Shown: piece after piece, positions 41,656 to 54,700 of the stretch | Layout of the letters: every line of letters starts with the position of its first letter | Position numbering within the stretch: position 1 is the first letter of the stretch | NCBI GenBank assembly: GCA_036877525.1 | Contig: JAZGTH010000007.1 | Coordinates: forward strand, 5,001,001 to 5,065,000 | Direction of reading: 5' to 3' | DNA from: Chromobotia macracanthus | Taxonomy: Eukaryota; Chordata; Actinopteri; Cypriniformes; Botiidae | Length of the DNA stretch: 64,000 nucleotides | Notes under the pieces: model-generated | What the model saw: only the letters and a program-made list of their open reading frames with translations | Databases searched by the model: none | Told to the model about the DNA's origin: nothing | Position numbers and translations under genes: made by a program

Positions 41656-44470
41656 TCAGAAAAACCGTTTGAGACAAGCACAGTTCGAAAGAAAAGCGTT
41701 GCTTGTTTTTGACTTGTGAGTGTCGGAGCTGCTGTCGTCAGAGGGGGGCTCGGTGACCTTTGACCTCATGAAGTTCTGCTTCTCTTCCCGAACAAGAGTA
41801 GGGCTGGATGCGCAACACCAACCAAGAGACGTCTGTCAGAGGAACCAGAGAACAGAGGTCAACCAGGTCTTTCATTCACTGGATTTTGGTAAACAAAAAA
41901 TGTCATTAACAGGAACAGAGAGGAGAAATGAATGCAGACGTGCTTAGATGCTGTGAGACGCAGCCAAACATCTGCAGAATATCATAAAACTGTTCCCACT
42001 AAACATTATGCAAATGAAGTGCCTGAAAAGATTAACATGAGCCATTATACATGATTTATGTAAATGTTGTACACAAGGTCACTTTTATGTAAAGTCAAAC
42101 TCAAACTTTTTACTCTGTCAGAAAGAATTAAGTGAAAATATCCACATTTCACCTGCTGCCACATCCAATATCCTGAGATACATAATACTGATACATAATT
42201 CATCTGTAAACAAAGTGTTTGAGAGAAACCTGCCTGAACTAATCTAATGACGAGATTCATGTTTAATCGGTTTCAGCGCGGCGTTTACAACCGACGCCAA
42301 TAAAAATGCAAATTAATTCTATTTTATGCATCGTGTTCTGCCAATGAGCAGCAATAGATTTTATTCACCTGTAAAAACTAACAGACTGTTTCCAGTGTAA
42401 TCTGATTGACACAGCAGTCCACAAATCAGTCAAAAGCTCTGCCTATACAGTTATTATAATATATAATAATAATTTTATATTTAAACATGAATATGTGGAA
42501 AATTAGAATAAATAACTGAATATTTTTAACTCCAAATACTATAACATACAAGAATTTACCCACACAAGAAAATTCTGCATGTCATTTTAAACCCATATCT
42601 CGTGGGTTTTTAAAATCACACAGCTAGTTTCTATACAGAATAATCATTTTGGGGTAGACTACTCTTTAAATATTATATTATAAAATACTCCATGCCAACA
42701 AAAAAAGGAAAAAACATCTTACTTTGAAGTAGTTTTTGAATCTTTTGCTGACCAGATACAAAGCTATGGGGTTGATGCATGAGTTTACAGAGGCCATGTT
42801 CAGACCGATGTAGTCCAGGATGAGAAAAGTGCTGGAAGACCAAAGAGTGAAAATGATCACAATGGTCACAAACGCATAGTGTGTATATCTTTGTTTTATC
42901 ATGTCTTTTTAAGCCTCACCTCAGTAAGCTGCACCTGTTGGGGTCACGTTCATCATAGATGGTTAATTTTAGGATTCTGCTGAGGTGAAGAGGAAACCAG
43001 CACACGGCAAACACCAGGACCAGACAGAAGACGGTTCTAGCCACCTCATGCCTCTGCTGGGCAGGAGAGACACGAGAGCTTGTGTAGATATATTTGTGTT
43101 CCATGTAACTCACATTAAGATATTTGTAAGAGGAACATGTCAACATTGAACTGGTTGATTATCGATCATCATCTCTCATCAATACTTGTGATCAATAAAA
43201 CAAACTGGCTTGAATCTATCTTACTAAGTGTGACAAAGGACACAAACACAACTGCAGTGTGTCATTTCTCTTTGCCAGAATATTCCTCCAACCAGATGTT
43301 GTGCTGAAGAAACAAAGTTAACGTGTAGTTTGCTTCTGTAGCTCAACTGGTAGTGCATTGTGCTAGCAGCACAAAGGTTGTAGGTTTTACTCCCAAAAAA
43401 CACACATACTGATAATATGTGTAACTTGAACGCACTGTAAGTCACTTTGGATACAAAATGTGCCAAATGCATAAATGTAAAAACATAAATGTGTACCCTG
43501 ATTTCTTCAGCGCTGTGTACAGAATTCTGCTTTATAATTTAAATAAACGTCCATGCAGAATAAGCTAATACATCCACCAGATTTGATGGCAGTAGTCAAA
43601 GGTCTGGCTTGTAAGGCTACATCAGAATTATAGAGCAGTTACAGTTCTGAATTATTTGATTATATGAGCACACAGGGAAATTTAGAGCCGACAGATAATG
43701 TACCAAAACACTTGGGGTTTTAAAGCTCCACCTCGGCACCACTCATGGACTAAAATTACTCTCTGTGAAACTGCAGGATATTCTGATTAATATTTTTGAC
43801 AAAGTTTGATATACAGGTGTCAATGAGTATCTCTGTCGTAGACATTTTGATAAACTGAAAAAGCTCAAAATTTCGGGTCCAAACATGCCTGCCTCCTGCG
43901 TTTGTTCTGGGAGACCTGCTTCACTTCTCCTCTTACGATCCTCCAAACCATCAGCGAATAAAAGAGTGCCGTGCAGACCAACGGCAGGAGGAAATAAAAG
44001 CCAAACAGCCACCAGTCCTTCACCACTTTATAAAACTAGAACCAGAGAAAAGAGTTTCAATGAACTGAAGGTTATTTCAAAAGGCAATATGAGCTCTCTT
44101 TAACAGACCGGCCTTACCTTCATAAACTGAGTAGACTGGACAGGATGCAGGAGACATATCCGCAGATGCTCACCTTTGTAATCCATTGTAATCAAATCAA
44201 AAGCAACAGCCTCTGGAACTGCCAGTAAAGTTGATATTGTCCATATAAAAGACAATTTAAAAATGGTCCACTTGGTAAATGTGAGACCTTTGATTTGGTT
44301 CCTTGATGCAACGACTTTGTACCTTCAGAACATAAAACCAATTCTCACATCACACACAACCTGCCACTATTTAATTCACTCATATATTCATTTTTATATA
44401 GTCCAGCATATAACGTACTTATCATTTATCAAAACTCTTTAACCTAAATGTTATATGTTATACAGTTATA

Positions 44471-44568
<98 letters not shown>

Positions 44569-45357
44569 ATGTTTGTAATTAACGTTTTTATTCAGTAAAA
44601 ATTTAGCATAACCTAAATGAGTTGACACACTAACACACCATCTCTTGAGGCTCATTGTGTCACCAATGCACATTTTCTCCCCGCAGAAAGAAAAATCTGA
44701 CAAATATATGCAGTAAAACACTCTCACCTGTCTATGCTCAGTGCACACAAGCTCAGAACTGTTATACCAACAGACGTTTTCTGAATAAATGGCAGCAGTT
44801 TACAGAGCGCGACACCGAACGGCCAGTCCACAGCCAGCAGCTACAAAACACAATAAAGCAATATCATCCTGCTAATAATGTTGCCACAGGATCTCAGTTT
44901 GGAGACAAAAGCTCTATTTACAAACCAGCAAAGTTACCTTATAAACACTGATAGGCAAACCAATGAAGATATGGAAAATGTCACCCAGTGCCACACTGCC
45001 AATAAGAATATTAGGTCCATTTCTCATGCATTTGTGTTCTATAATTATTCTAACAAGAGTCACATTTCCAACAATCCCACAAAGGAACACAAAACATGAC
45101 ACAACACTGTTGATGTACTTGAAGGCATCTTTGATTCGTATGGGCCCTGAGCACACAGAAACTGGTGACGCTTTCCCAGGAGTTCTGCTTGCTGAGGAGT
45201 TCCATGGTTTCCATGAGATGTTCCTTGTGCCATCCAGAGATGTTTCAGCTGCTCCAGGTCTATAGGTGGTCCAGCCAGGATCTTCTGTCTGAGCACTAAT
45301 AAGCCCAACAGAAGAATGAAAACACAACAATAACAGGAAAAGTTTAGACGCCTCCAT
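41656..45357 (-). CDS. ednrb: Endothelin receptor type B (teleost co-orthologue)
   Basis: Gq/Gi-coupled receptor for endothelins at the plasma membrane, acting in neural crest/pigment cells and vessels. Coding exons 5'->3': 44938-45357, 44728-44840, 44118-44322, 43889-44035, 42920-43056, 42723-42831, 41656-41832 (435 residues; human is 442). It has a signal peptide (about 1-22); glycosylation sites at N46 and N53; TM1 with GN (97-98); TM2 with SVALGD; C153 and C234 for the extracellular disulfide; DRY at 177-179; CWFP at 314-317 in TM6; and NPIALY at 361-366. The C-terminal exon has a Cys pair (GWCC) and EEKQ. Conserved blocks CMRNGPNILI and LVSKRFKNYFK identify the endothelin family. The third intracellular loop (VWRIVRGEVKQ, then KRRRQ) is unlike EDNRB/EDNRA. 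Exon 4 has no good GT donor; length fits best with CAG|GCATGT. This divergence suggests the ednrbb ohnologue rather than ednrba, which is inference. Exons 1-2 have a recent copy at 8225-8495. Confidence 0.95.
43327..43492 (+). mobile_element. tRNA-derived SINE in ednrb intron 4
   Basis: A box GTAGCTCAACTGGTAGTGC, degenerate B box (GGTTTTACTCCC), and the tail GCACTGTAAGTCACTTTGG, ending ATGCATAAATGTAAA. Antisense to the gene; lies between exon 4 (43889) and exon 5 (43056). Confidence 0.85.
44474..44565. repeat. (TA)n microsatellite in ednrb intron 2
   Basis: About 92 bp of pure TA, located between exon 3 (ends 44322) and exon 2 (starts 44728). Outside the segment duplicated to 8225. Confidence 0.96.
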
Positions 45358-48081
45358 GTTTCCAAACTCCTCTTGCTCCTGAGAAAAGAGAATGTCATTA
45401 TTTTTAATATTAAAAACGATTAATTGTTTTTAATATGTAATATATATTTAATATAATTGTATTTTAATATATAAAATGGTGAACGCAAGACACTTATTTG
45501 ATGTTTTATATATTATGTAAATTTGTCATATAAAGTTATGTCACATAAAAATGAAAGTTTAGCTTCTTACCTTACGCTCTGTTAAAGCATCCTAAAGTGT
45601 AAGTGATGTGTGTATATATACCTGTATATATGTGGTTAGATTTCGTCACAGCCCCTGTGATGGAATTTACAAGCAGGTAGTGCTGCACAATAAATCTTGG
45701 CTCTTGGCATACACACAAATTCAATGCGTCATGCAGACGCCTGCGGGTCGTGACACTGAGTTTCCAGTGGCATCTCCAGTCCACGTCAGTGTGTATGTAT
45801 CGCTTTAACAGGACAGGCAGAACACACACACCATTGTTGTTCATTTCTCCTGACGTTTCAATGTCCTTCCAGATGTTACCACGGACATGATCCAACTGTG
45901 TGATCCTATCTGCCAAACGGCAAATGAATGCAAAGACCATTTACCATTGTGTCTAATTTACCATCATCTGTCTGTCTGTCTATCTGTTCATTTTACAAAC
46001 ACTACATTGACGCCTGCATCCAGCTTCTTTGTATTTGCAGTGCACAGTTGTACTATTTCTGTGTTTAAAACAGATTGTCTAGGAGCTGTTTGAGCACAGG
46101 AATAGCACAATTGCTCCATATGTTGTCTTTTGTCTGGAGCTTTCCAGCACGGCTGCCGAATCACTGGAGTTTACCCAGGTGAGAGGACTTGATGACAGGG
46201 TCATCGCCATGGCAACCACCATAACTCAGACAGAGCGGGAAGAGATGAAGCACACCAGGCAGGCGGACAGCTGTGGGGCTGAACTGACTACAACATCACT
46301 CACCACACAACCAGCAGCTCTTGTCGAAGCAGATTTAAACAGTGAGTTCAGACTTTTTCTGTTCTGTTCATGTTTTCCACACATTCAGATTTTTGTGGCT
46401 TTCAGTGGATGTTATGTCCATTATCTATTGTACTTCCAAAACTCCCAAATCATTTGGCACAAGGTCAGAACTGATGTATAAATGAACAGATTGATTCCAA
46501 TTGGCCCAGTCATAAATCTATTATAGGACTGTAAATGCTTCTCTGTCATTACCTTGACCCCTGCTCTCACAAACACAGAAGACTGAGGCCTTCAACCCTC
46601 CAAAACCTGAGCGAGAACAAAAGACAATCTGAACTTCAACCCTCGCTCACAGTCAGTCAATAATGAGTCATAATCTGTTCATTTGTAAGGATTTGCTTTT
46701 CTTTAACAAGCTCATTGTGAGCAGAACGGAGCTGCTGCATGAATACCGACCAGAACCTCAAAAGCCATTTACTGGCAAGGAAAATTAGAAATTTAGATTG
46801 AAATTAGATTGAAAATTAAAAATGAAACGCTGCTCGCAGTCCATTTCACTTCTGAAACCTGCTGTATGTCAGGGGACAAAATGTAGGACGGGACTTGACT
46901 TTAAGAACGAGGAATTGATTGGATTATAAAAAGTGGGTGTTACCTACAAGAATGGAGCCTGATGATTGGAGGAGAGGTTTTGAAAATGATGCAGACTTGA
47001 TGATGTCATCTGAAGGGGGGAGTCATTGAGGCAAAATTACAGCATTTTAATAAAACAATCTTTTCTTTGGAATAACATTAGCAACATGCACTGAGAAATT
47101 AAAAATATGGTGGATTTTGATTTCGCAAGCTGTGTTTGAAGCTGTTGCAATATGCAGATAAACACACCATGATTTGCTAATGAAATGTTGCTCTATTCCC
47201 TAAAAACATCATATTGTGCCTGTTCTCAATATTGCTGCTTCACAAAATAAGGATTTCCCGGAATGCTAAATGCTTTAAACATTCATTTTTATTTAACAGT
47301 ATTCATATGTGGCCTTTGGTACAGGATAAAAGAAGCATGAAAACAGTTACCTTTAAAGGCTGAATATTATAATTATATAATTATCATCAAAGGTTGAATA
47401 TTATGTAATTATAATCAAAGGTTGAACATTATAATCTCATATGAAAAAAGATGATTTAATGGTTTTTAGTTTCACTCAGTAGAGTGTTAACTTTAAATCT
47501 GTCTTTAATATAATTAACTTCCAGTGTTGCTGTCACAATGGGCTCAGAGAGAGCTGTTGAATTTAATTCCATTGTAACAGAGGACAAAGATTAGCAGTCA
47601 CACATATGAGCATCACATCTACATGAGAATATCAAGGTTTAATATCTAAAGGACATTTAGAAATCAGATTGTCAATTTCCTATTCAGTCTGCCATGGTAA
47701 TAGTATATTGTTGGGCCTGTGTAGTGCATTCTAATATTAATACAATAATAAAAGCTTTAATATTTGACTTTGACATGTAGTTACTTTTTGTAAGATAAAC
47801 AGTTTTGGTGTTGTTGGGTACACCAACATTTAATGTAAAATCTGGGTCTTGAAGCAAAAAGAGTTGGAAAGCACTATATGCCATACACAACAGTTTTCCA
47901 TTCTTGTGAACCTTTCCTGACTACTGTACAAAAGACCCTGAGCCTGGAATATTGCTGCCGGGCTGGTGATTTATGTAGTTTGTCGTGAAGGCTAAATGTC
48001 ACCCTGTTTGAGGTGTTTCTGTTACGGTGAGACATGCAAAATGACCTTTAGCAGAACATTCATGTGCATCTAATCCACATT
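45358..48081. other. ednrb 5' flank
   Basis: Upstream region of the minus-strand receptor gene. No upstream coding exon was recognised. A non-coding first exon is possible, because the ATG exon is preceded on its 5' side by an AT-rich stretch without an evident core promoter. A tandem imperfect repeat (AAAGGTTGAA/TATTAT units) lies at about 47358-47430. Short open frames here look random. Confidence 0.4.
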
Positions 48082-48341
48082 CCCATCTAACAGTGATGTT
48101 AATGTTCTCTAAAAGTTGTCTCAAAGTTATCAAAAATGTTCTTGCAGTAACGTTATGAAAACATTTTTAACATTCTATATTATACATCAAAAACGTTATT
48201 CTCAATTTATTAGTGGAACGTTTTAAAAATGTTACAGAACAACTTTACTAGAACTTTCAAAATAACATTTTCAATGGTTTTGTAGCTTAATGAAAACGTT
48301 AGGGAAATGTCCTGACGGTTGTGCTAAAATTGTTAGCTGGG
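48082..48341 (+). mobile_element. MITE copy 3 (AACGTT-rich, CCCAGCTAAC ends)
   Basis: 260 bp with left end CCCATCTAACAGTGATGTT and right end AAAATTGTTAGCTGGG; the first and last 10 bp are inverted repeats with one mismatch. The body is rich in AACGTT and AACATT. It is the most complete of three copies in the window (others at 8549 and 15102) and has no transposase frame. Confidence 0.78.
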
Positions 48342-48377
48342 TTCTTAGTCTTGGAGTATGTCAGGCTGCACATTTAG

Positions 48378-48470
48378 TCACAAGACTGGATCTTCCTCAG
48401 CAGTGATTCTCATGTGATCTGGCTTGACTCCAAACTCAAGGTCGGCCCATTCAAGGATGGTAAACTTGCC
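48378..48470 (-). other. Coding-like block C, possible terminal exon, unassigned
   Basis: Read on the minus strand, CTTCTTAG is followed by 30 open codons ending in TGA, with a strongly protein-like composition (ILEWADLEFGV, then HMRITAEEDPVL). No product recognised. It could be the last exon of an unknown minus-strand gene between cog3 and ednrb, a relic, or chance. Confidence 0.3.
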
Positions 48471-48639
48471 CTAAGAAGACATTATTACTTCTGACATTTC
48501 ACTTCAATTAATGTAATGCAAACAAAACTCTAGTGCAAATATGGCGCATGGCTGGATGCAGTCTGTTTTTGTGAACTAAATATGATTATCAGCAACTGCT
48601 AAAATATTAAAAGCTTTGAAGGATTATTTTTGAAGGAAG

Positions 48640-48790
48640 GATTTATTCACCTGAAAATTAATATTTGAAGTTTCTATAATTGTTTACTCACCTCCTTGTT
48701 ATTCCAAACCTGTATGATTTTTGTGCTCCTGGGAACATAGAAGACATTTTAAAGAATACAGTGACCATAACTGACCAAAGCCCAAAAAGG
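48640..48790. mobile_element. DNA-transposon fragment
   Basis: Contains ATTGTTTACTCACCTCCTTG and TTATTCCAAACCTGTATGA, the recurrent end of a cyprinid non-autonomous DNA transposon, here as one end only. Related to the pieces at 26921 and 50791. Confidence 0.5.
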
Positions 48791-49338
48791 CTGTGACCTG
48801 AACAATTCTGAGTTGCTATAAGGTTCATTACACAAGATCAGGGTCAGATTTGATCTTGAACAAAACCAGCTAATAAACAGGCCTCACAAACTAAACAAGA
48901 GTGACACAATCGTCAGTCGCATTTTACAAAAAAATCCCGTTACAATCTCCCATGAGGTCATTCAACAGCGCTGGCATCAATGCCAGCGTTTCATCCAGCA
49001 TGAGCGAAAACACACACTGCCCTGGAGCACAGATGTCCTCACAGATCACAGAGATCTTACATCAAGACATGTCAATACGCAACCGCATGCAAGAGCAGAC
49101 AGCTGCCATGCAAAGCCCAGGTGACGCATGAACATCTGGCTGATATCAGCGGCCCACTGAAGGTGAGCGAGTGTCAGTGTGAGAACCTTCCACAGCTGCA
49201 TCCATTCAATCTCTCACAAACCATCAGAACAAAGAGAGGCAACAGCGTGTTACAACAGATGAATCCCTCAACAGATGAAACGCTGGTGTCTGAAGTGTAG
49301 AGGTGTGTGTGTGAGAGATCCACTGAGAATAATCATTT

Positions 49339-49526
49339 TTAACTAGATTTGCATTTCCTGAAGGAAATATCAGGGCTTGCAAAGCAGTAAACAATGGTGT
49401 CAAACTTCAAAGGGGTCAGATCATGAGGAATCAAGTTCTTCATTTTCTGAGATAAAAGGTTAATTGAGGCTGCAACTCTCAAAAACTTCAGTGGAAGCTT
49501 CTGTAGACAGTGTGTGCTCTCATATT
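49339..49526 (-). other. Coding-like block B, unassigned
   Basis: On the minus strand, TTCTTTTCCAG precedes 62 open codons (phase 1) that end at TAA. The composition is protein-like (HCLQKLPLKFLRVAASINLL, then MKNLIPHDLTPLKFDTIVYC). No good GT donor before the stop, so it would be a last exon or lead into block C by a weak site. Family not recognised. Confidence 0.3.
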
Positions 49527-49742
49527 CTGGAAAAGAAACAACCAACATCTAGTTCATGCAAACAACAGAATGAAATTTTCACTGTTGGTGATATTTTGAA
49601 TAGTACACAAAGTTTTAATGTTTAACCTTCAAATCTTACATTTCTCAACAATCAAGTAAACCAATGCAGATAATGCTGAAATATCTACAAAATGAAGTTT
49701 TGTGCTATAAGCAGCTGAATTTGTTGCAGAAATAAACCTCAC

Positions 49743-49826
49743 CGGTGTTAAGTTGAAGTTTTGTGGGCCGCCTGCAGGTCTGTAATATTCTGATCTGTAT
49801 TTCTGATATGACTCGGTTCCTCCTCC
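49743..49826 (-). other. Coding-like block A, unassigned
   Basis: On the minus strand an open stretch ends in a strong donor, ACACCG|GTGAGG. In the phase that joins to block B it reads VISEIQIRILQT, then RRPTKLQLNT. It is 217 bp upstream of block B in transcript direction. The acceptor side is ambiguous. It may be part of the same unknown gene. Confidence 0.25.
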
Positions 49827-51729
49827 AGTGTAAATGTATTAGATTTTTACCTGTTTAATATAATCCTTCAGTTGAAACATCTCAGAGAAGTAACAGCACT
49901 CAAATTTCATGTTATTTCATGTTAGTGAGTACATATTCATGTGGTCCTCAGGAAAACTATTGTATATATATAATGAATGCATTCGTAAAGCATATGATGA
50001 CAATAAACTGAGAATGAATTTGTTTTGGTGCAATTTGTGTTTAATGCACTCTGCTTTAAAAATGATCAGTTACATGAACCAGCAGCTGCACTTTTATCCT
50101 GATGTTGCAATTAAACAGCAGGACCAAAAGCGTCTGGAAGATGTTTGTGTAGATCTGTAAGGTTAAAGGTCAGATAACGGAGCTCTTACTGAAGAGAAAT
50201 ACCGTCCCAAAATGCAAGAGAAACTGAAGATTTTCATCAACCGTAAAAGAACTATTTAAAAAAAGATGAACATTTAAAAGAGTTAATATTATATAAAGGC
50301 TCTTTCAAAGATTTTAATCAATGTTTTATATTTCGGCACGTAATGACCATCCCAAATCTCATTTGCACACTTTTCAGCTTTTGAAATTACAGCTTGGTAA
50401 GTGTTTCATTTAGAAACACTGCACTATTAAAATGAAGCAAATCAAGCAGAATGTAATAAAACTTAAGGTCTTTACTTTAGCTCAGGTCAGTATTTACATG
50501 GCATTAACACATTCACTCTAGTACAAAATAGAAAAGAGTCACTCATGCTAAACAGGAAGTGAATTATATATGAAACTTATTATATGTGTTACTCAAACCA
50601 AACCCCTCCCCCCAAATCTGATGATTCTTCACAAATTATCCAGCGGTTTTCTTCAGAGTTTTGGTAACTGTCGGGATGTTCTCCTGAGAGAGAATCTATC
50701 AACATGCAGCTGAAGCTCCCAAAGACCAAGGTCAACATGAAGAATTCATTTGCCTGATGTTTGTAGTCACACAGGGAAATGAAAGCAAGTTTTCTTTGTC
50801 ATTATTTACTCAAACTCATGTCTTTCCAAACCCATATACTGATACTGAATTCCATGCAGGAATTCTGAAGAATCTTCACATATTCATCCTTACAAACACA
50901 GTTCATGGTTTCCACATCTATTACGTTCCATAAAGTACAATAAACACAACAGTTTCAGCAGCCCAGGAGATTTCTGAAGTCATATCAATTTCATGTCAAA
51001 AGCAGACTGAAATAAAGGTCTTTATTCACTAATATTTCTTCACTCTGCTTTAATGACATCAAACCTGTGCCAATGAGCAATTTCACAAATTTCAAAGCTT
51101 TTACAAAGAGGAATAGGTTTTGTTATCAGTCTGTTCCGCTCACAAAGCGACTATGTTGTAGTCGCGACTATGTCATACAGGTTTGGAATGACATTAGGGT
51201 GAATAAATGACGACATTTCCTTTAACAATAATAAATATATCTTGCACATCTTTACCATTGTAGAGAATCACACATGAATCATGTCAATATCTATTCTGTT
51301 ACCCTCCATCAGCGTCCTGTGTGAGAGTATAATCTCAAATACACAGCACCACCTAGTGGACAACATCTGATTTTGTTTATGAAAGTACATTTTGCTTATA
51401 ACAGTAAATGCACAGACAAACATCAGGTATGAACTGTACCTGAATCCATAATCCGTCCTGCCCTTATATAATTTAAATCTGTACAAGCTGATTTAGTATC
51501 AATATTAAAACACAAAAAAATAACCAAGAATCAACGCAGCCAAGCATATTTACAACGTACAGGGACTGAGGCAGACACCTCAGACACTTTATCTTTAGTG
51601 ATAAAGTCCAAGATTTTGTCTGCGGAACATTTTGGAAAGTTTAGGATGATGACGTAACAAGTATCTTGTCTCTCAGTCGCGGTGTGGTCCAAGACGGAAG
51701 AATTTCACTGCTCACTTAAGACTCCAGGG
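49827..51729. other. cog3 3' flank
   Basis: Contains the presumed cog3 3' UTR and a MITE-like element (50791-51223). No other gene was recognised. An 83-codon plus-strand frame (49909-50160) has no splice or promoter context and was not called. Confidence 0.45.
50791..51223. mobile_element. MITE with about 43-bp imperfect terminal inverted repeats
   Basis: The left end (50791-50833) reads TTTCTTTGTCATTATTTACT, continuing to TCTTTCCAAACC. The right end (51180-51223) is its imperfect inverse, GGTTTGGAATGACATTAGGG, continuing TGAATAAATGACGACATTTC. About 430 bp, no coding frame. Its ends match the fragments at 26921 and 48640, so those belong to the same family. Confidence 0.75.
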
Positions 51730-54700
51730 CTACTTCACCGACAAGAGCAGATTTATCTGAATGATAGGAGACAAACAAAATCCAGTTCCACTATCCACTC
51801 ATGTCATGCAAATGTAATTTGTTTATAATCAAATGCTGGGTCCTGATTGGTGATTGGTCAACACCACATTTCAGCCCTGCCAAAATACACAAAAGTAATA
51901 GCTACGACATATGCGGTAGCTGGTCTAACGTGTTTCTTTACAACACAGCACCAATACAGAAGATTTATTATTCTTAGTTTATGTGTTTAAGACTAGATCT
52001 TCTATCTTGTAGTGTAAGCATGCCACTTCGTGAATTTGTTTACTAAAATAGCATTTTAGTTTATGTTCTTCAGTGTTTGATAATCAAAAAAACAGAATAG
52101 ACAACAGGTACCATAACTGTGTTATTTATAAAGAAGCAACACTGCACACAACTGCACCTGTTCCATGGAAGGGCATGCGATGATCTGCAGGTCCTCCCCA
52201 CTGTACTCCTCCTGCAGTAATGCATGAAGCTTCTGGAAAACCTGCTGAATGTTGTTCTGGAACATCAGGAAATCAGATTGTCATTATTCTGCATGAACAT
52301 CACATCATGAGACCATGAGATCATAAAACACTCATCAAACAAACTGAGAGTGATCACTCACCCTGACTGGTTTAAACAGTATAAACTCTGTGTCTTTATT
52401 GGCCAGATATAAAGACATGCTTTGTAACGTGCTGGGCAGCTTGTTTTTCAATACCCGATATGTCGCCATTACGATGTCATTAATTTTGGCTGAAAGGAAT
52501 AAAACAAAAACAGCCATTAAAAGTCTAGAGACTTTAAAACAACATGATCAGTCATCTTTGTGTGAAAGTTTTCAACAGCTGCTGTGGAGAAGATCGGTGA
52601 ATCAATGCAATAAAACGAGATGATTCAGAGATGATGAAACATTCGGTTCAGGACTCACCGGGTTGAGCCCACGGCTGCTGGGAGAGATTGTATGTTGGTC
52701 CTCCTTGAACAGCCATGGTCTTCAGAGCCTCCACCTGATATCAGAGATACAGCAGAACCGTAAGCACTCAGACATCTCCAGGTGTTTTCACCCAAAACTA
52801 TCCAAAATTCTAACAGTGATCATAGTAAGACTTAATAAGACTGTCAATCGATTAAATGATATAACAGCATTGAATCTCCTAGTTATTCTTTCATAGATAC
52901 CGAATTACGTATTTAATTCCTTCTTAAGGTAACAAACTAAGTAAAAGGCATGTTTGTAATTACTTGTTTGTTATTAGCTTTCCGCATGACATCAAAGAGT
53001 GTAAATATATATATATTTATATCTATAAATTCATACACAGCTTATGTATTTTCTATAAAGCCTTCATGAAAATGTGAAGGGCATCTGTGTATTTGTGTGT
53101 GTCACTTGCAAAGTGTCTTCAGTCAGCGCTGAATGTTTTTAGAAATCTGAATCGGTTTTTAAAATCACACAAAACAGAATGTCAAACTAATTGTCAACAC
53201 TGTTAAAACTGCTCAATTATTTAATCACATACAATAATTTACCTCCTCCAAAATGCTCACAAATACAATTTCTGACTTTTCCAAAGTATTTCATTACAAC
53301 GCTAAATCCTTAACAGTGAGATGAACATACTGCCAGATCCACTGTATCTAAACCTTCACCAACCATATCTGCACTTACTTTGAAATGAACATGTTTGTGC
53401 AAGTACAGTGTTCCTTAGGGAGAGAATCTGTATGTTTCACCTTGGTGAGAAACTCCTCCAGGTTGCCGATGAACGTGTGTGTCTGCTGCTGAATAAACTG
53501 CTCGCACCCGGTCTTCAGGTGTCGATCTACGTCTTTCTTTGAGTCAATGTAGTGCTCTTTTATCTCAGGCGTCCCCTGATGTGAGAACATTAGCACATGA
53601 TGAATCATTAACTGAACCATAAATCATTCATTATGCATCAGGAATCAGGTAACAACATCTTAGACTTTGAAGAGAAGACGACACAAACTAAATCAAATGA
53701 ATAAATAAAGCGCAAATGACCTCTAGTAAAAACTCAAGGATAGCGTTATGGCTGTTCAAACGGAAGAATCTGGGCACAGTCTTGGGGTTGAGAATTTTAA
53801 AAGCAGCATCTGTGAAGAAAGCAAAAAACAAAACAGATGTTGTACTGCCACCTGCTGTTTCATAAGTGATATTACACACAAATTAACAGTTTAAAGCATC
53901 TCAGCTATTCGTTTTTGTGTTGGTGCATCTCTCACCAGATTCCAAGTTTTTAGGATTTGGACTTTTTAAAAAAAAAATGTTAATATTTATCATCTATTCA
54001 TACTTGTAAAGGCAGTTTTGTAGTCTAATTGCTCCAAATAAATGTAACCATCATAATTCATTATTTCAATAACAATTATTGTTAAACAAACATCTTTTTT
54101 CCAGTTTTACTCAAATGTGGTTTGTCTTATTTTTTAGGCTTCTGTCAATTTTTAGTGCGTATATTCCACACTGTACAATTACAGCCGAAGTTTAGTGTGT
54201 TTTGTTTTCAGCTGAATCACATTAACGCTTTGTTTTACTAAATATTCATCCATCCATTCCTGAGTCCCCTCAGTGATGTCATTTTGTCGGTACATCGCTG
54301 ATGTATTTCCCCTAACTCCCAGCAAACATGCAGCAGTGAAACACTAAACCGCAGATATCTGAGCTCACACACCTCTGGTCTTCTTCAAATCCAGAGAAAT
54401 TTCTTTGATGGCAAAGTCAGCGTGAAAGGGGGCGATCTGCTCTCGCATGATAAGCAGATGTTTGATAAGAAAGAGCTGCCCATCAATCAGAGTCTGTGGA
54501 GGAACACAGAGTCTGTTTAACATGTTTCACAGATTAATCTTCTCACTCACTCCTGCTGGTGATTATGCAGAGACTGAACTAAATTCTGTGAACAAACACC
54601 GTCTGTCCTCCTGATGTAACCCTTCACTAAACCCCACCCAACAGATGTTGCCTTTGGATTGTTTAAAACAGATTTCTGAGGAAATTATTCAGAAATATCA

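Noticed and set aside
44914..44937. Extension of ednrb exon 1 to an early stop
   Set aside because: A GTAACT donor follows the TAT AAG codons and exon 2 continues the conserved receptor sequence.
49909..50160. 83-codon plus-strand frame downstream of cog3
   Set aside because: Has some protein-like stretches, but no promoter, splice signals or recognisable family; kept only as part of the cog3 flank.
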